DNA of 64,000 nt, from positions 45,015 through 109,014 of the forward strand of contig CAZCYQ010000004.1 in the NCBI GenBank assembly GCA_964503085.1, read 5' to 3'. Source of the stretch: Bin80 sp964503085. GTDB taxonomy: Bacteria > Bacteroidota > Rhodothermia > Rhodothermales > Bin80. The notes below the pieces were generated by a model. It saw nothing but the letters and a program-made list of their open reading frames with translations, searched no databases and was not told the origin of the DNA. Position numbers and translations under genes: made by a program. Each line of letters begins with the position of its first letter. Within the stretch, counting starts at the first letter, position 1. Below are positions 35,071-45,700 of this stretch, one piece after another.

Positions 35071-36012
35071 TTACTTCTGTTCGGTTTGGGAGAATTTAGG
35101 ATGAACGACCGGTTCCAAGACATCAAGCCTTCCTTCGTTGACCGTTGCGGTTAGACGGGCGAGTACCCCGATGGGCAGCACGCGACGGGGAATAAAATGG
35201 CCGTAAGCAAGCCCCGTCACGACAGGCCATGTGTATTCTCTGGCATATCCGGCGACAATTTCGTTCACATTGCGTCTAGACTGCTCACTGTTGATATCCG
35301 GCTCGGTAAATGCACCGACGATTAACCCTCCGAGTTCCTTAAGTATACCAGCATTTTCCAGTTGCGCGAACATCGCATCAATCCGGTAAGCGGCCTCGTT
35401 CACATCTTCAATGAACAGTAGTGCCCCCTGGAAGCTTGGTAGATAAGGGGAGCCGATCATTCGAACAATCGAAGAGAGATTGCCTCCCAGAAGTGTTCCC
35501 ATACATTGACCTTCCTGCAATGTCTGCAAGTCCGCTACGGGAGGTGGCAGCTGTCCCTCAAGAAGTTCACGCGTGGCCTCTTTCATCGCAGTGTCAATTT
35601 CCCCCCATTCGACGACCACAGGTCCCGAAATAGATCGCCATCCTGAGTGCTTGAAGAGAGACAGCTGCAGGGCAGTAATATCGCTGTATCCAATCAGGAC
35701 ACCTGGCTTACGTCGTGCGGCGCTGTAGTCAATCTTGTTCAAAATGCGTAAACAGCCGTATCCTCCCCGGAGTGCCATTAGGAACCGGTTTCTCATAAGT
35801 GCTTGATTGAACTGCTCTGTACGTTGTGTATCTGACCCGGCCAGATAACCGTGCGGTGCAAGTTGATCTGGATCCCAATGAATCATATATCCGTCTGCAG
35901 CAAGCGCGCTTAGTCCGCGTTCCAGTCTTTCAGGGATACGAGGCGGGCTCGCCGGGGCCACGATACTAAGCGGCCGGTCGGGGAGGCGTGCAGAGGATAA
36001 AGAGTAGTTCAT
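35071..36012 (-). CDS. LD-carboxypeptidase (peptidase S66)
   Basis: A 313-aa LdcA-type enzyme without a signal peptide, which trims the terminal D-Ala of tetrapeptides during peptidoglycan recycling. The catalytic Ser110 is in LIGYSDITAL, preceded by RGGYG; the Glu is in LLFIEDVNEAAYRID and the His in LAYGHFIPRRVLPIG. It starts the minus-strand set ldcA - purN - purH - mreB - mreC - dacB, and is divergent from the WbqC gene by 13 bp. Confidence 0.92.
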   Translation of the reverse strand: MNYSLSSARLPDRPLSIVAPASPPRIPERLERGLSALAADGYMIHWDPDQLAPHGYLAGSDTQRTEQFNQALMRNRFLMALRGGYGCLRILNKIDYSAARRKPGVLIGYSDITALQLSLFKHSGWRSISGPVVVEWGEIDTAMKEATRELLEGQLPPPVADLQTLQEGQCMGTLLGGNLSSIVRMIGSPYLPSFQGALLFIEDVNEAAYRIDAMFAQLENAGILKELGGLIVGAFTEPDINSEQSRRNVNEIVAGYAREYTWPVVTGLAYGHFIPRRVLPIGVLARLTATVNEGRLDVLEPVVHPKFSQTEQK

Positions 36013-36025
36013 TAGTGCGAAAGAT

Positions 36026-36748
36026 ATGCCGAATTTTGTTGACGGACGGGTTATTCGCTCCGGTGATTGTACGCCCCCCGGTCAAACTGTTGTCATACGT
36101 CCACCGGAATACTGGCCGAATCTGGCCTTTGCAGCATTGATGCAAGCCGCAGACATAATTGTCCTGGCGGATACCCTTCAGTACAGCCGTCAGTCGTTAC
36201 AAAATCGTACACGTGTTCGTAATCCCGACGGATGGCAGTGGGTTTCAGTACCGCTTAAAGGGGGACAGCACGGTCGGTCACAGGCTTCAACCCGCATCCG
36301 TCAGGTACCAGGCTGGCGGAAACAACATTGGAAAGCAATTGCGTTCAATTATGGCCAGTCACCGTACTTTGATCATTACGGAGAAATAATCCGAGCGCTG
36401 TACAATCGAGAATGGGAATATTTAGGGGCTTTGAATGTTGCAACTACCCGGTTGGTATTTCAATGGATGGGGTTCTCAGCAAGCCTGTTTACCGCAATGG
36501 ATTTGGAGGGGCGTCCTGACAGTATCGAAGCGCTAATGGCGTTCTGGCCGGAAGCAGAGCTATTGGCACCTGCCGAGATCCCTGAACCATGTGCTGCCCG
36601 CCGGTTACATTTTTTGCAGCCGGATTACCGTCAGACATTTGTCGGGTTTGCGCCCGGCATGACGGTGCTGGACCTGATTTTTAACTACGGACCCGAAAGC
36701 GCGGACATCCTTCGCAGAGGTACGCGTATTGAGCCTATTGACAGATAA
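36026..36748 (+). CDS. WbqC-family protein
   Basis: A 240-aa protein of the WbqC family, found in O-antigen and other polysaccharide loci. Signature segments are PPEYWPNLAFAALMQAADIIVLADT, read in parts, YSRQSLQNRTRVRNPDGWQWVSVPLK and YFDHYGEIIRALY. The family has no firmly assigned reaction; some members are linked to amino-sugar acylation. It is 5 bp from the mechanosensitive-channel gene. Confidence 0.85.
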   Translation: MPNFVDGRVIRSGDCTPPGQTVVIRPPEYWPNLAFAALMQAADIIVLADTLQYSRQSLQNRTRVRNPDGWQWVSVPLKGGQHGRSQASTRIRQVPGWRKQHWKAIAFNYGQSPYFDHYGEIIRALYNREWEYLGALNVATTRLVFQWMGFSASLFTAMDLEGRPDSIEALMAFWPEAELLAPAEIPEPCAARRLHFLQPDYRQTFVGFAPGMTVLDLIFNYGPESADILRRGTRIEPIDR

Positions 36749-36753
36749 AACCA

Positions 36754-37845
36754 ATGGACACTATTGATCTTTCCTTTATGGAGCAGCAAGTATTGTGGGG
36801 GGTCTCGGTCGGTCGTTTGATCGTCTCAGGTCTACTCCTTCTGTTGGGCATCCTAGCCCACAGATTCGTGCGATGGGTACTGGGGGGGCTGCTGAAGCGG
36901 TTTAATAAGAGCGGAGATGTAGATGTGATCGACGATGTTGATCGTCTGCTCACAAAACCTCTTAGCCTGTTGATTAATGTGGTCCTCTGGAATGGCGTGA
37001 TCGGTATGCTCGCACTTCCTGAGGCGCCGCTGAATGTACATTTATGGCTCAGCATCGCAGGTGCGGTGGTTGTGCTGCTGGTTGCTGTCTACTGTGCATT
37101 TCATGTAGTGGATGTGTTCGCGGGGATTGCGAGGCGCGCAGCCGAAAAAACCGAAACAAGGCTGGATGACCAATTGATTGCACCGGTGACCAACACGTTG
37201 AAGCTGGTTCTGGTGGTACTCGTTGTAGCCGCTATATTGAGACTGTTTGATCAGTCGGCCGCAGGGCTGGTTGCAGGCCTCGGTATCGGTGGTCTGGCGC
37301 TGGCTTTTGCGGCAAAGGATACGCTGGCGAATGTTTTCGGGTCGCTGGTGATCTTCAGCGAACGTCCTTTTCAGATCGGTGATGTCATAGATGTAGGTGG
37401 TGTTAACGGAGTGGTGGAGGAGGTTGGCGTTCGCAGTACACACATTCGAAAATTCGACAATACCGTTTCGATATTGCCCAACCAAACCTTCACCAATGCG
37501 GAAGTCTGCAATTTGTCCAAAAGGGATGCCCGGCGGATCCGTTTCGAGATTACTTTCACGCACGAGGTCACTTCGCAGCAGCTGGAACAGTTTCTGATTT
37601 CGGTCAGGGGATTACTGGATCAGCGGACGGATCTCCATGCGGATCAGAGTCTGGTTCGCCTGACGAACATGAATACCAGTGGACTGGTCGTCCTCGTCTT
37701 GGCATTCACCAAGTCGACAGGGTACGACGAGTTCATGCTGTCGCAGGAAGAGATTTTGCTTGGTGTTCGCAAACTCGCAGAGGAGCAGGGATTGCCGATT
37801 ATGCCGGCAAAGGAAATTCATTTTTCCGGCCAGCCCCCGAAATAA
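36754..37845 (+). CDS. Small-conductance mechanosensitive channel (MscS family)
   Basis: A 363-aa inner-membrane channel with four to five helices. The pore helix and following beta-domain are clear: LVAGLGIGGLALAFAAKDTLANVFGSLVIF, read in parts, then RPFQIGDVIDVGGVNGVVEEVGVRST and the phase-locked NQTFTNAEVCNLSK. It opens under membrane tension to release osmolytes. The extra N-terminal helices make it longer than E. coli MscS (286 aa). Confidence 0.9.
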   Translation: MDTIDLSFMEQQVLWGVSVGRLIVSGLLLLLGILAHRFVRWVLGGLLKRFNKSGDVDVIDDVDRLLTKPLSLLINVVLWNGVIGMLALPEAPLNVHLWLSIAGAVVVLLVAVYCAFHVVDVFAGIARRAAEKTETRLDDQLIAPVTNTLKLVLVVLVVAAILRLFDQSAAGLVAGLGIGGLALAFAAKDTLANVFGSLVIFSERPFQIGDVIDVGGVNGVVEEVGVRSTHIRKFDNTVSILPNQTFTNAEVCNLSKRDARRIRFEITFTHEVTSQQLEQFLISVRGLLDQRTDLHADQSLVRLTNMNTSGLVVLVLAFTKSTGYDEFMLSQEEILLGVRKLAEEQGLPIMPAKEIHFSGQPPK

Positions 37846-37937
37846 TGCGGAATCATACCGCGAATTCCCCGGATATTCGGTTGCAGGTATAGGGAACGTC
37901 AGTATCTTGGCACATCACAAACGTAAGTCTCTTGCAC

Positions 37938-38186
37938 ATGACACCCGAACGGTATTGGCGAACTAACCTGCGGTACGTGGGAATACTTCTTGGAATTTGG
38001 TTCTTGGCGTCATTTGGCGCAAGTGTGCTACTGGTTGATGTACTGGATGGGATTCGCATGTTCGGCTTCAAACTCGGGTTCTGGTTTGCGCAGCAGGGTG
38101 CGATATATGTTTTTGTTCTGATCATTTTTGTATACGTGGTTTTGATGAACAGGCTGGATAAAAAGTCAACTTCGGAGGGAACATGA
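37938..38186 (+). CDS. DUF4212 small membrane protein, symporter partner
   Basis: An 82-aa protein with two transmembrane helices (GILLGIWFLASFGASVLLV and GAIYVFVLIIFVYVVLMN) and the family start MTPERYWRTNLRYVG. It is known as the small subunit encoded next to VC_2705-type sodium:solute symporters. ATG 37938 is preferred over a TTG two codons upstream. It overlaps the symporter start by 4 bp (ATGA). Confidence 0.9.
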   Translation: MTPERYWRTNLRYVGILLGIWFLASFGASVLLVDVLDGIRMFGFKLGFWFAQQGAIYVFVLIIFVYVVLMNRLDKKSTSEGT

Positions 38187-39862
38187 CGGTACAGGCATGG
38201 ACCTTTATTATGGTGGGGCTCTCCTTTGCACTCTATATCGGGGTTGCCATTTGGTCTCGTGCGGGATCGACTGGAGAATTCTATGTGGCCGGCGGGCGTG
38301 TTCATCCTGTGCTCAACGGAATGGCTACTGCGGCCGACTGGATGAGCGCAGCTTCGTTTATCTCTATGGCGGGGCTGATCGCGTTCATGGGCAGGGATGG
38401 CAGCGTTTATCTACTGGGGTGGACCGGGGGGTATGTGCTCTTGGCTTTGCTACTGGCTCCTTACCTGCGCAAATTTGGAAAATTTACTGTACCTGACTTC
38501 GTGGGGGACCGGTATTATTCCCAGACCGCCCGCTTCGTCGCTGTGCTGTGCGCCATTTTTGTGTCGTTCACTTATGTGGCAGGCCAGATGCGTGGTGTGG
38601 GCATCGTGTTTTCGCGCTTCCTGGAAATTGATATTGTGCTAGGCGTGCTTATAGGAATGGGCATCGTGTTTTTCTACGCTGTGCTCGGAGGTATGCGGGG
38701 CATAACGTATACGCAGGTGGCTCAGTACTGCGTGCTCATTTTTGCGTACCTGGTGCCGGCAATTTTTATCTCATTGCTGATGACGGGAAATGTGATTCCC
38801 CAGGTAGGTTTTGGGAGTACGCTGGCAGACGGTTCCGGCACCTACTTATTGGAGAAACTTGATGGCCTGAGTAGGGATCTGGGTTTTGCTGCCTACACGA
38901 GCGGGCAGAAGAGTATGATTGATGTCTTTGCGATCACCGCAGCGCTGATGGTCGGGACAGCAGGTCTACCTCATGTTATTGTCCGGTTTTATACCGTGCC
39001 ACGCATGCGGGATGCGCGCACAAGTGCAGGCTGGGCGCTAGTATTTATTGCACTCCTGTATACGAGTGCGCCTGCGGTTGCAGCTTTTGCCCGCACAAAT
39101 CTTTTAACAACCGTTACGGATCAACCCTATTCTGAGGTTCCAGACTGGTTCAAAAATTGGGAGCAGACAGGTCTGATAAAGTTTGAGGATAAAAATGGAG
39201 ACGGCAGGATTCAGTATGTCGGACCGTCGGCAGATAGAGAAAACGAACTCACCATTGATCCGGACATCATGGTGCTGGCCAATCCAGAGATTGCCAGACT
39301 ACCCGGCTGGGTAATAGGGTTGGTTGCTGCAGGCGGGCTTGCTGCAGCGCTTTCCACAGCGGCTGGACTCCTGCTGGTTATTTCGACGGCGGTGGCCCGT
39401 GATCTTCTGAAGAAAGGATTTATGCCGGAGATTTCAGAAAAGCGCGAGCTTTTGACTGCACGAATAACTGCGGGGGTTGCTGTAGTCATCGCGGGCTATT
39501 TTGGTATTGATCCGCCAGGCTTTGTTGCCCAGGTTGTCGCGTTCGCTTTTGGGTTGGCTGCAGCGTCTTTCTTCCCGGCGATCATCCTGGGAATATTTAC
39601 CCGGCGTATGAACAAGTACGGGGCAATAAGCGGCATGATTACCGGCATAGTCTTTACCGCTTGCTACATCGTCTTTTTCAAGTTTGTACGACCTGACCTG
39701 AATGTGGCGGAGTACTGGCTTTTTGGTATTTCTCCTGAGGGCATAGGAGCAGTAGGCATGGTGCTCAATTTTATTGTGGCCACCGCAGTCTCGAAATTCA
39801 CTCCGCCTCCCCCCGCATCGATTGATGCTCTGGTAAACAGGATCCGGGCACCGGGTGACTGA
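38183..39862 (+). CDS. Sodium:solute symporter, VC_2705 subfamily
   Basis: A 559-aa SSS-family transporter with about 13 helices, related to acetate permease ActP: EFYVAGGRVHPVLNGMATAADWMSAASF, read in parts, and GGLAAALSTAAGLLLVISTAVARDL. It likely imports a short-chain monocarboxylate with sodium. A soluble loop around residues 305-365 carries an EF-hand-like stretch, DKNGDGRIQ, suggesting Ca2+ sensing or structural Ca2+. It is translationally coupled to the DUF4212 gene. Confidence 0.9.
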   Translation: MTVQAWTFIMVGLSFALYIGVAIWSRAGSTGEFYVAGGRVHPVLNGMATAADWMSAASFISMAGLIAFMGRDGSVYLLGWTGGYVLLALLLAPYLRKFGKFTVPDFVGDRYYSQTARFVAVLCAIFVSFTYVAGQMRGVGIVFSRFLEIDIVLGVLIGMGIVFFYAVLGGMRGITYTQVAQYCVLIFAYLVPAIFISLLMTGNVIPQVGFGSTLADGSGTYLLEKLDGLSRDLGFAAYTSGQKSMIDVFAITAALMVGTAGLPHVIVRFYTVPRMRDARTSAGWALVFIALLYTSAPAVAAFARTNLLTTVTDQPYSEVPDWFKNWEQTGLIKFEDKNGDGRIQYVGPSADRENELTIDPDIMVLANPEIARLPGWVIGLVAAGGLAAALSTAAGLLLVISTAVARDLLKKGFMPEISEKRELLTARITAGVAVVIAGYFGIDPPGFVAQVVAFAFGLAAASFFPAIILGIFTRRMNKYGAISGMITGIVFTACYIVFFKFVRPDLNVAEYWLFGISPEGIGAVGMVLNFIVATAVSKFTPPPPASIDALVNRIRAPGD

Positions 39863-40384
39863 GGTTTTGCAGGGGGCATGACAACTATAATCCAAGATAG
39901 ATGCCCTCAGTTTCTAGTCGTGGGTGATTCTCCTCCTATGCTATTTTTTGTGTACGTAGAGGTCGGCGCCAGGGGGCTTACGATTCTTTTTGGAGATGCG
40001 CTTAAGTCTGTTCTCTGAGTTGGGCCAGAATTGAACTCCCATTATGGGTCAATCCGTTAGTCCAGCCGATTTATTCTGAAATCTCTCCCAGGTGACTAGG
40101 TTAGATGCTGGACTCCAAATGTCACGAGGTGATCAATGCAAGCGCATATATGAACCAGTGGTGTATTTCTGTGGGCATACCGGGACAGGTAATCGGACGG
40201 CGCAGCGTTAATTGAATATGCGACCGCCCGTGCGTCCCTCCTGAATGGGGCGACCACGGCAAGTGGTGTCTGAGTCCCCCGAGATTACGTGAAATAGACG
40301 TGCGCGAGGTTGCAAGGCAATCACTTACGGGCATAATTCGCTCACATTTGTTAGATTAGTGGTTCACAACTGCGCTCCAGTACC
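39863..40384. other. 522-bp intergenic region, no gene recognised
   Basis: No open frame with protein-like content was accepted on either strand. A stretch near 40021-40075 superficially looks like part of a tRNA (an AATTGAACTCCCA-like T-arm on one strand) but cannot form a T-stem. The region presumably holds the promoter of the small lipoprotein gene. Confidence 0.4.
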
Positions 40385-40852
40385 ATGAATTCCAGATTAT
40401 TTTTGACAGTAGCGGCAATTGTCCTTCTTTATTCCGGCTGCGTTGCAGCAGACCAGGAAGCCGCCGAGGGAATGGGGCAGATGGGTCCAGATGATTGCCC
40501 GAGCCTTGCTGGTTCTTGGGAATTAGTCGAAATCAGAGAGTCATCAGGTGCATTGAGCGGGGAGTTTGAGAGCGATCCCGAGTACCGAGAGGCACCGACG
40601 CTCAAGGTGATCAACAGCACGCACTGGATGTTTATCCGGCAGACCGCCGGTTCATTCGTGCACGCGCAGGGGGGACGGTACACGCTTGATTCCTTGGGCC
40701 AGTATACCGAATATGTGGAGTACAGTGCAATTCCTCAGAATGTCGGCCAGGCATTTGAATTCAGTTGCAGACTTGAGGGCGATTCTTTGTGGCATCATCT
40801 GGGTGGCCAAGGTGACGCGCGCTACGATGAAGTTTGGCGCCGCGTACGCTAG
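40385..40852 (+). CDS. Small lipoprotein, lipocalin-like
   Basis: A 155-aa protein with a lipoprotein leader (lipobox LYSGC, Cys20). After a short linker it has the lipocalin-type opening LAGSWELVEIRESSG, a beta-rich core (THWMFIRQTAGSFVHAQGGRYTLD) and the ending ARYDEVWRRVR. This matches the shape of lipocalin-like/DUF4488-type proteins, which bind small ligands at the envelope, but the exact family is not certain. It is 45 bp upstream of a second sodium:solute symporter and may share its transcript. Confidence 0.7.
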   Translation: MNSRLFLTVAAIVLLYSGCVAADQEAAEGMGQMGPDDCPSLAGSWELVEIRESSGALSGEFESDPEYREAPTLKVINSTHWMFIRQTAGSFVHAQGGRYTLDSLGQYTEYVEYSAIPQNVGQAFEFSCRLEGDSLWHHLGGQGDARYDEVWRRVR

Positions 40853-40897
40853 TTCAAGAAGTCCGGTATCCTTTGCTGACCACCAGATTATTATCGG

Positions 40898-42499
40898 ATG
40901 CAGTTTGCTCTGATTGACTACGTCGTGTTCGGTGCTTACTGTCTTCTAATTGTAACGCTGGGACTATGGGTCTCGCGAGAGAAGAAAGGGCACGTCAAGA
41001 ACGCTGAGGACTATTTTCTTGCCAGCAAGTCACTCCCTTGGTGGGCGATTGGTGCTTCGTTGATTGCGTCAAATATTTCGGCGGAGCAGTTCATTGGAAT
41101 GTCAGGTTCGGGCTTCCGCCTGGGGTTGGCGATTGCGACCTATGAATGGATGGCCGCGATCACGCTGCTGCTGGTTGCGTGGTTGTTTATTCCCATCTAT
41201 CTGAAGAAGGGCATCTATACGATGCCACAGTTCCTGGAGGTTCGCTATGACGCGCGTGTGCGGACTCTCTTGGCGGTATTCTGGCTGCTAGTGTATGTGT
41301 TCGTGAATCTAACCTCCGTTGTTTATCTCGGCGCACTTGCTCTAAGAGACATCATGGGTATCGCGCTGTGGCAAGGAGTTTTGGCGCTCGCGGTGTTTGC
41401 CACGGTGTACAGCATTTATGGGGGACTCAAAGCGGTTGCCTGGACAGATGTGGTGCAAGTATGCTTTCTGATCGGTGGGGGGCTCTTGACCACGGTACTC
41501 GCACTGAATGCCTATGGCGGCGGAGAAGGCGCTTTTTCGGGACTCAGCAAACTGCTGGATGAGGTGCCTGATCGGTTCAATATGATTCTTATGCAGGGGG
41601 AACTGATTTATTCGGATGACGATGGCATGCGGCAGGATGCATGGGAATTACTGCCCGGACTTGGCGTGTTGATCGGTGGTATGTGGATAGCAAACCTGTT
41701 TTATTGGGGGTGCAATCAGTACATTATCCAACGGACGCTGGCTGCACCGAGCTTGAAAGAAGCGCAGCGCGGTGTTGCTTTTGCAGGCTTTTTGAAGCTG
41801 CTTCTGCCTCTGATTGTAGTGGTTCCCGGGATCGTTGCATATGCGCTTGAGGCTCCGATCGGAGCCGCAGATGAAGCTTACCCCTGGCTATTGAACGAGT
41901 ATGTCGGTCCAGGGCTGAAAGGACTCACGTTTGCAGCACTGATAGCGGCAATTGTCTCCTCGCTGGCTTCTATGATGAACAGTACGAGTACCATTTTCAC
42001 GATGGATCTGTACCGTAACTACATCCGTCCGAATGCGAGTCAGCGGGATCTCGTGCGTACAGGGCGACTGGTTGCGCTGGTCAGTATGGCTATAGCGGCA
42101 ATTCTGGCGCCCCAGTTGGCGTCCCTGGACCAGGTCTTCCAGTACATCCAGGAATACACCGGGTTTGTCAGCCCAGGGGTTCTGGCCATTTTTGTACTTG
42201 GCTTGTTTTGGAAAAAATCAACGGCCAACGCTGCATTGATTTCTGCTCTACTCAGTATTCCGTTGTCTGCGGCCATGAAATGGGCCATGCCAGGGATGCC
42301 GTTCCTTGATCGAATGGGCTGGGTATTCATGATTTCTGTGGCGTTGATTGTGGTTGTTTCTCTCATTGAGGGCAGGGGCAAGGATAGTCGAGGAGCAGTT
42401 GTTATCAGTCGAAGTGTAATTCAAACCGATCCGTTGTTCGCCATTCTGGCTTTCGGAATATTGGCGATCACAGCTGCGCTGTACGTGATTTTCTGGTAA
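40898..42499 (+). CDS. Sodium:solute symporter, SGLT-like
   Basis: A 533-aa SSS-family transporter with about 14 helices. KNAEDYFLASKSLPWWAIGASLIASNISAEQF, read in parts, GMSGSGF and NSTSTIFTMDLYR place it with the sugar/SGLT-like branch (vSGLT-type), which imports sugars or similar polar solutes with sodium. It differs from the acetate-type symporter at 38183. A lipocalin-like lipoprotein precedes it. Confidence 0.88.
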   Translation: MQFALIDYVVFGAYCLLIVTLGLWVSREKKGHVKNAEDYFLASKSLPWWAIGASLIASNISAEQFIGMSGSGFRLGLAIATYEWMAAITLLLVAWLFIPIYLKKGIYTMPQFLEVRYDARVRTLLAVFWLLVYVFVNLTSVVYLGALALRDIMGIALWQGVLALAVFATVYSIYGGLKAVAWTDVVQVCFLIGGGLLTTVLALNAYGGGEGAFSGLSKLLDEVPDRFNMILMQGELIYSDDDGMRQDAWELLPGLGVLIGGMWIANLFYWGCNQYIIQRTLAAPSLKEAQRGVAFAGFLKLLLPLIVVVPGIVAYALEAPIGAADEAYPWLLNEYVGPGLKGLTFAALIAAIVSSLASMMNSTSTIFTMDLYRNYIRPNASQRDLVRTGRLVALVSMAIAAILAPQLASLDQVFQYIQEYTGFVSPGVLAIFVLGLFWKKSTANAALISALLSIPLSAAMKWAMPGMPFLDRMGWVFMISVALIVVVSLIEGRGKDSRGAVVISRSVIQTDPLFAILAFGILAITAALYVIFW

Positions 42500-42522
42500 T
42501 CCGGGGCGGAGACCACGTCTTC

Positions 42523-42555
42523 TTGAATTATTTTCACGTGATTTACTTATTTTTG
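42523..42555 (+). promoter_or_regulatory. Candidate Bacteroidota-type promoter of the TonB/T9SS/PorV operon
   Basis: TTG at 42523-42525 and TATTTTTG at 42548-42555 match the -33 (TTTG/TTG) and -7 (TAnnTTTG) elements of Bacteroidota promoters at 22-bp spacing. Transcription would start near 42560, leaving a 5' leader of about 140 nt that contains the hairpin at 42648-42671. Confidence 0.4.
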
Positions 42556-42647
42556 TTATATTAATTCGTCGTTCTGACCTTGGTTCAGGCCTCGGTCAGC
42601 CGCTTTGTGCGCGTGAAAGCGTTTCCATGGCCTGTCAAGCCATACTG

Positions 42648-42671
42648 GCGCCCTGTTTTTTTGCAGGGCGC
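42648..42671 (+). promoter_or_regulatory. 5' leader hairpin 1 of the TonB operon
   Basis: A perfect 8-bp stem, GCGCCCTG with CAGGGCGC, closed by the loop TTTTTTTG, ends 31 nt before the ATG of the TonB receptor. The T-run is in the loop, not after the stem, so it is not an intrinsic terminator. The same core recurs before the next two genes. Confidence 0.6.
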
Positions 42672-42702
42672 TTCAAATCATGAACTAAACGAGGACTTAA
42701 CT

Positions 42703-45700
42703 ATGAGACTAAGAGGGTTACTGGGTATAGCCGCGATGCTGATATTTACCGTGCCGGTCGTGTTTGCCCAGCAGGGCAAGATTGATGGTGTGGTGACCGA
42801 TGCTGCTACGGGAGAGACCATCCCCGGAGCTAATGTCGTGATTGAGGGCACCACGCAGGGGTCATCTACGGAGGTAGACGGCTACTACTTCATCAATAAC
42901 GTGCGTCCAGGTACCTACACGCTGATCGTTTCGTTTGTAGGATTCCTGGACCAGCGAGTAGAAGGGGTTCGGGTTTCTACCGGACTGACAACTACTAGGG
43001 ACATTCAACTACGAGAGGCAGCGGTTGGGCTTGAAGAGATCGTGGTTACAAGTGAACGTCCAATTGTACAGCTGGATGTGTCCGCCAATGTGGCGAGTCT
43101 CAACCCCGAGGCCTTCCAAGATCTCCCGGTGGCCGGTGTCAGCGAGGTACTTGACCTCCAGGCCGGTATTGAGCCGGGTCTGCGTGTACGTGGAGGAGGT
43201 CTGAATGAAGTTGCATTTGTGGTTGACGGAATGAATTTGCGGACCGGTCGCTCACACCAACCCTTCACGAATATCAGCTACACGTCGCTGGAGGAGGTAC
43301 AGGTCCAGACGGGAGGTTTCAACGCAGAATACGGAAACGTACGGAGTGGTATCGTAAACGTTACCACTAAAGAGCCTTCCCGGACACGCTACACCGTTGA
43401 CGCACTGTATCGCTATCAACCCGCCCAGCCAAAGTCTCTTGAAGGCTTGGGAGGTACGAATCTTGATAATTGCAATTACTCCGGTTCGGTAACGGGGGAC
43501 TGCGACAGTTGGTTTATTCGCCCGTTCCTTGATCCGGCAGTCGCCTGGGACGGCACTGGCAATGGTGCATGGGATTCCTATACACAGAACCAGTACAACG
43601 CTTTTGAGGGCTGGAATGCACTAGCCGAGCGGCTTCTCAATGACGAAGGATTCGATGTTACGGCTCAGGATATGCAGGAATATTTCAAGCACACCCACCG
43701 CAAGGACAACGAGATCACCAAGCCGGACTATGAGGCGGATATTACTTTGGCTGGCCCGATTCCCGGTGTGAGCCAGCGATTGGGTGACCTTCGCTTCTCT
43801 GTTTCCTACAGAGGTACGCAGACCGCATATATCTATCCTCAGAGTCGAGATGCTTTCAATAATCAGACATTCCAGGGCAAGCTGATCTCGAACATTGCAC
43901 CAGGAATGAAGCTGAGTTTTCAGGGTATGAAGGGTGTGGAGCGTGGTATTAATAGGTCGCAGGGAAGTGCAGACGTTCGGATGTACGGAGGACAAATGCC
44001 GTCTTACCCGTGGTGGGGCGCTGGAGCAGATATTGTTGACGGTATCAACCGCCGCGGACGTGTGATCCTGTCTGATGGTGCATTCCCGCTCGCTAATATC
44101 GACCACACACTTCTCGGAGCTACCTTCACACATACGCTCAGTGCGAGTACCTTCTACGAAGTCCATTTGCAGAATATTGCGTCAAAATACCGCAGTCATT
44201 TTCCGAATCTTCGTGATGGCTCGTACACGGAGAACGGCGTGTTCTACCCGGTTCCGTATACTAATAACTTTGGTCGACTGACTCCCGCGGGCGAGGCAAA
44301 CAGAGACCAGGTAACTTGTTTTGGTGGTAGCGGTGACCTCAATGGAGACGGTGTGACAACCCCATATTGCGTTGGGGATGAACCATTCGGATTTTTGGGA
44401 CAGGGCGGTAACCTGCTCGGCGGTGCCGAGACCACCGGTGGTCACTGGGTAAAGACACGAGACACCTCAGATGTGAGTGTCTTTACCGGCCGGTTTGACC
44501 TGACCAGTCAGGTAACCCGGGTGCTTCAGCTCAAAACAGGTGCAGAACTCATTATCAGTGATTATGACCTGAACTACAAGAGAGTAAACCTTGCATTGGT
44601 GGGGCCGGAAGCCGAGGCCGATTATCCACTCTCACGTCAACCGATCCAGGGTGCGGCCTATGCACAGGGTAAGCTGGAATTTCAGGGCATGATTGCCAAC
44701 CTTGGCCTGCGTGTGGATTTCTTTGACGCGAATACAGCCTGGTGGGTAGCGGAGAATCCGTATGACCAGGCTTTCCGGCAGCGGGTGGATGGTTTGGATG
44801 AACTGCTGAGCAAAGAGGATCCGGCGGCTCAGATATTTATCAGTCCCCGGGTGGGTATCTCCTTCCCGATTACACAGGAAAGCAAGCTTTACTTCAACTA
44901 CGGCCATTTTCGCCAAATGCTGAATCCGTTTGATGTGTTTGGTGTTCAGCAGTCCCGCAACAGCGGTATTGATGTGATGGGTAATCCAGAGCATCCAATG
45001 CCCCAGACGGTGGCGTATGAGTTAGGATTTGACCAGAACCTCTTTGACCAGTATTTGCTGCGGATTAGTGGTTTCTATCGTGATATCCGTAATCAACCGC
45101 GTAATGTTACCTACAATAGCTTGGGCGGTGTCGTGAACTATGCGATCAAGCAGCCTTGGAATTATGAGGATGTGCGAGGGGCAGAAATCACATTGACCAA
45201 GCTGCGCGGCAACTGGGTCCGGGGGTTTGTCAACTATACCTTCCTGCAGACCAAAGGCGGTAATTTTGGCTATGGTGTATTCCACGAAAACACCTTCCAG
45301 CAGCGTAATTACCTGCGGACCTCGACAGACTACCGCATTGGGGCTCCATTGGCCGAGCCATTTGCCCGTGCGAACGTGCTCTTCCTGACGCCGGCTAGTT
45401 TTGTTCCCTCTCTGTTAAATGGTTCTTTGCTGGGAGATTGGCGCGTAAGTCTGCTGGGCGAGTGGCGTGCAGGTCAGAAATGGAGATGGGCAGGCGGTGG
45501 TGGTGCACCCCCCGAATTGCAGGAGAATGTACGCTGGCGCAGCTTTGTTAACTTTGATCTTCGTTTCACGAAGCATATCAATACGCGTTTCGGCGGTGCA
45601 CAGGTATTTCTGGATGTGTCCAACCTCTTCAATCGCCGCCATCTATACAATTCCACCGGATTCCATCCGGATGGTAGGGATTTTGACCGCTACATGTGGT

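Noticed and set aside
40021..40075. Stretch resembling part of a tRNA
   Set aside because: A TTCAATT-like loop is present on the minus strand but the flanking bases cannot form a 5-bp T-stem and no acceptor or D-arm is found.
42580..42702. N-terminal extension of the TonB receptor
   Set aside because: The extension would place the signal peptide internally and spans the leader hairpin; ATG 42703 gives a standard signal peptide.
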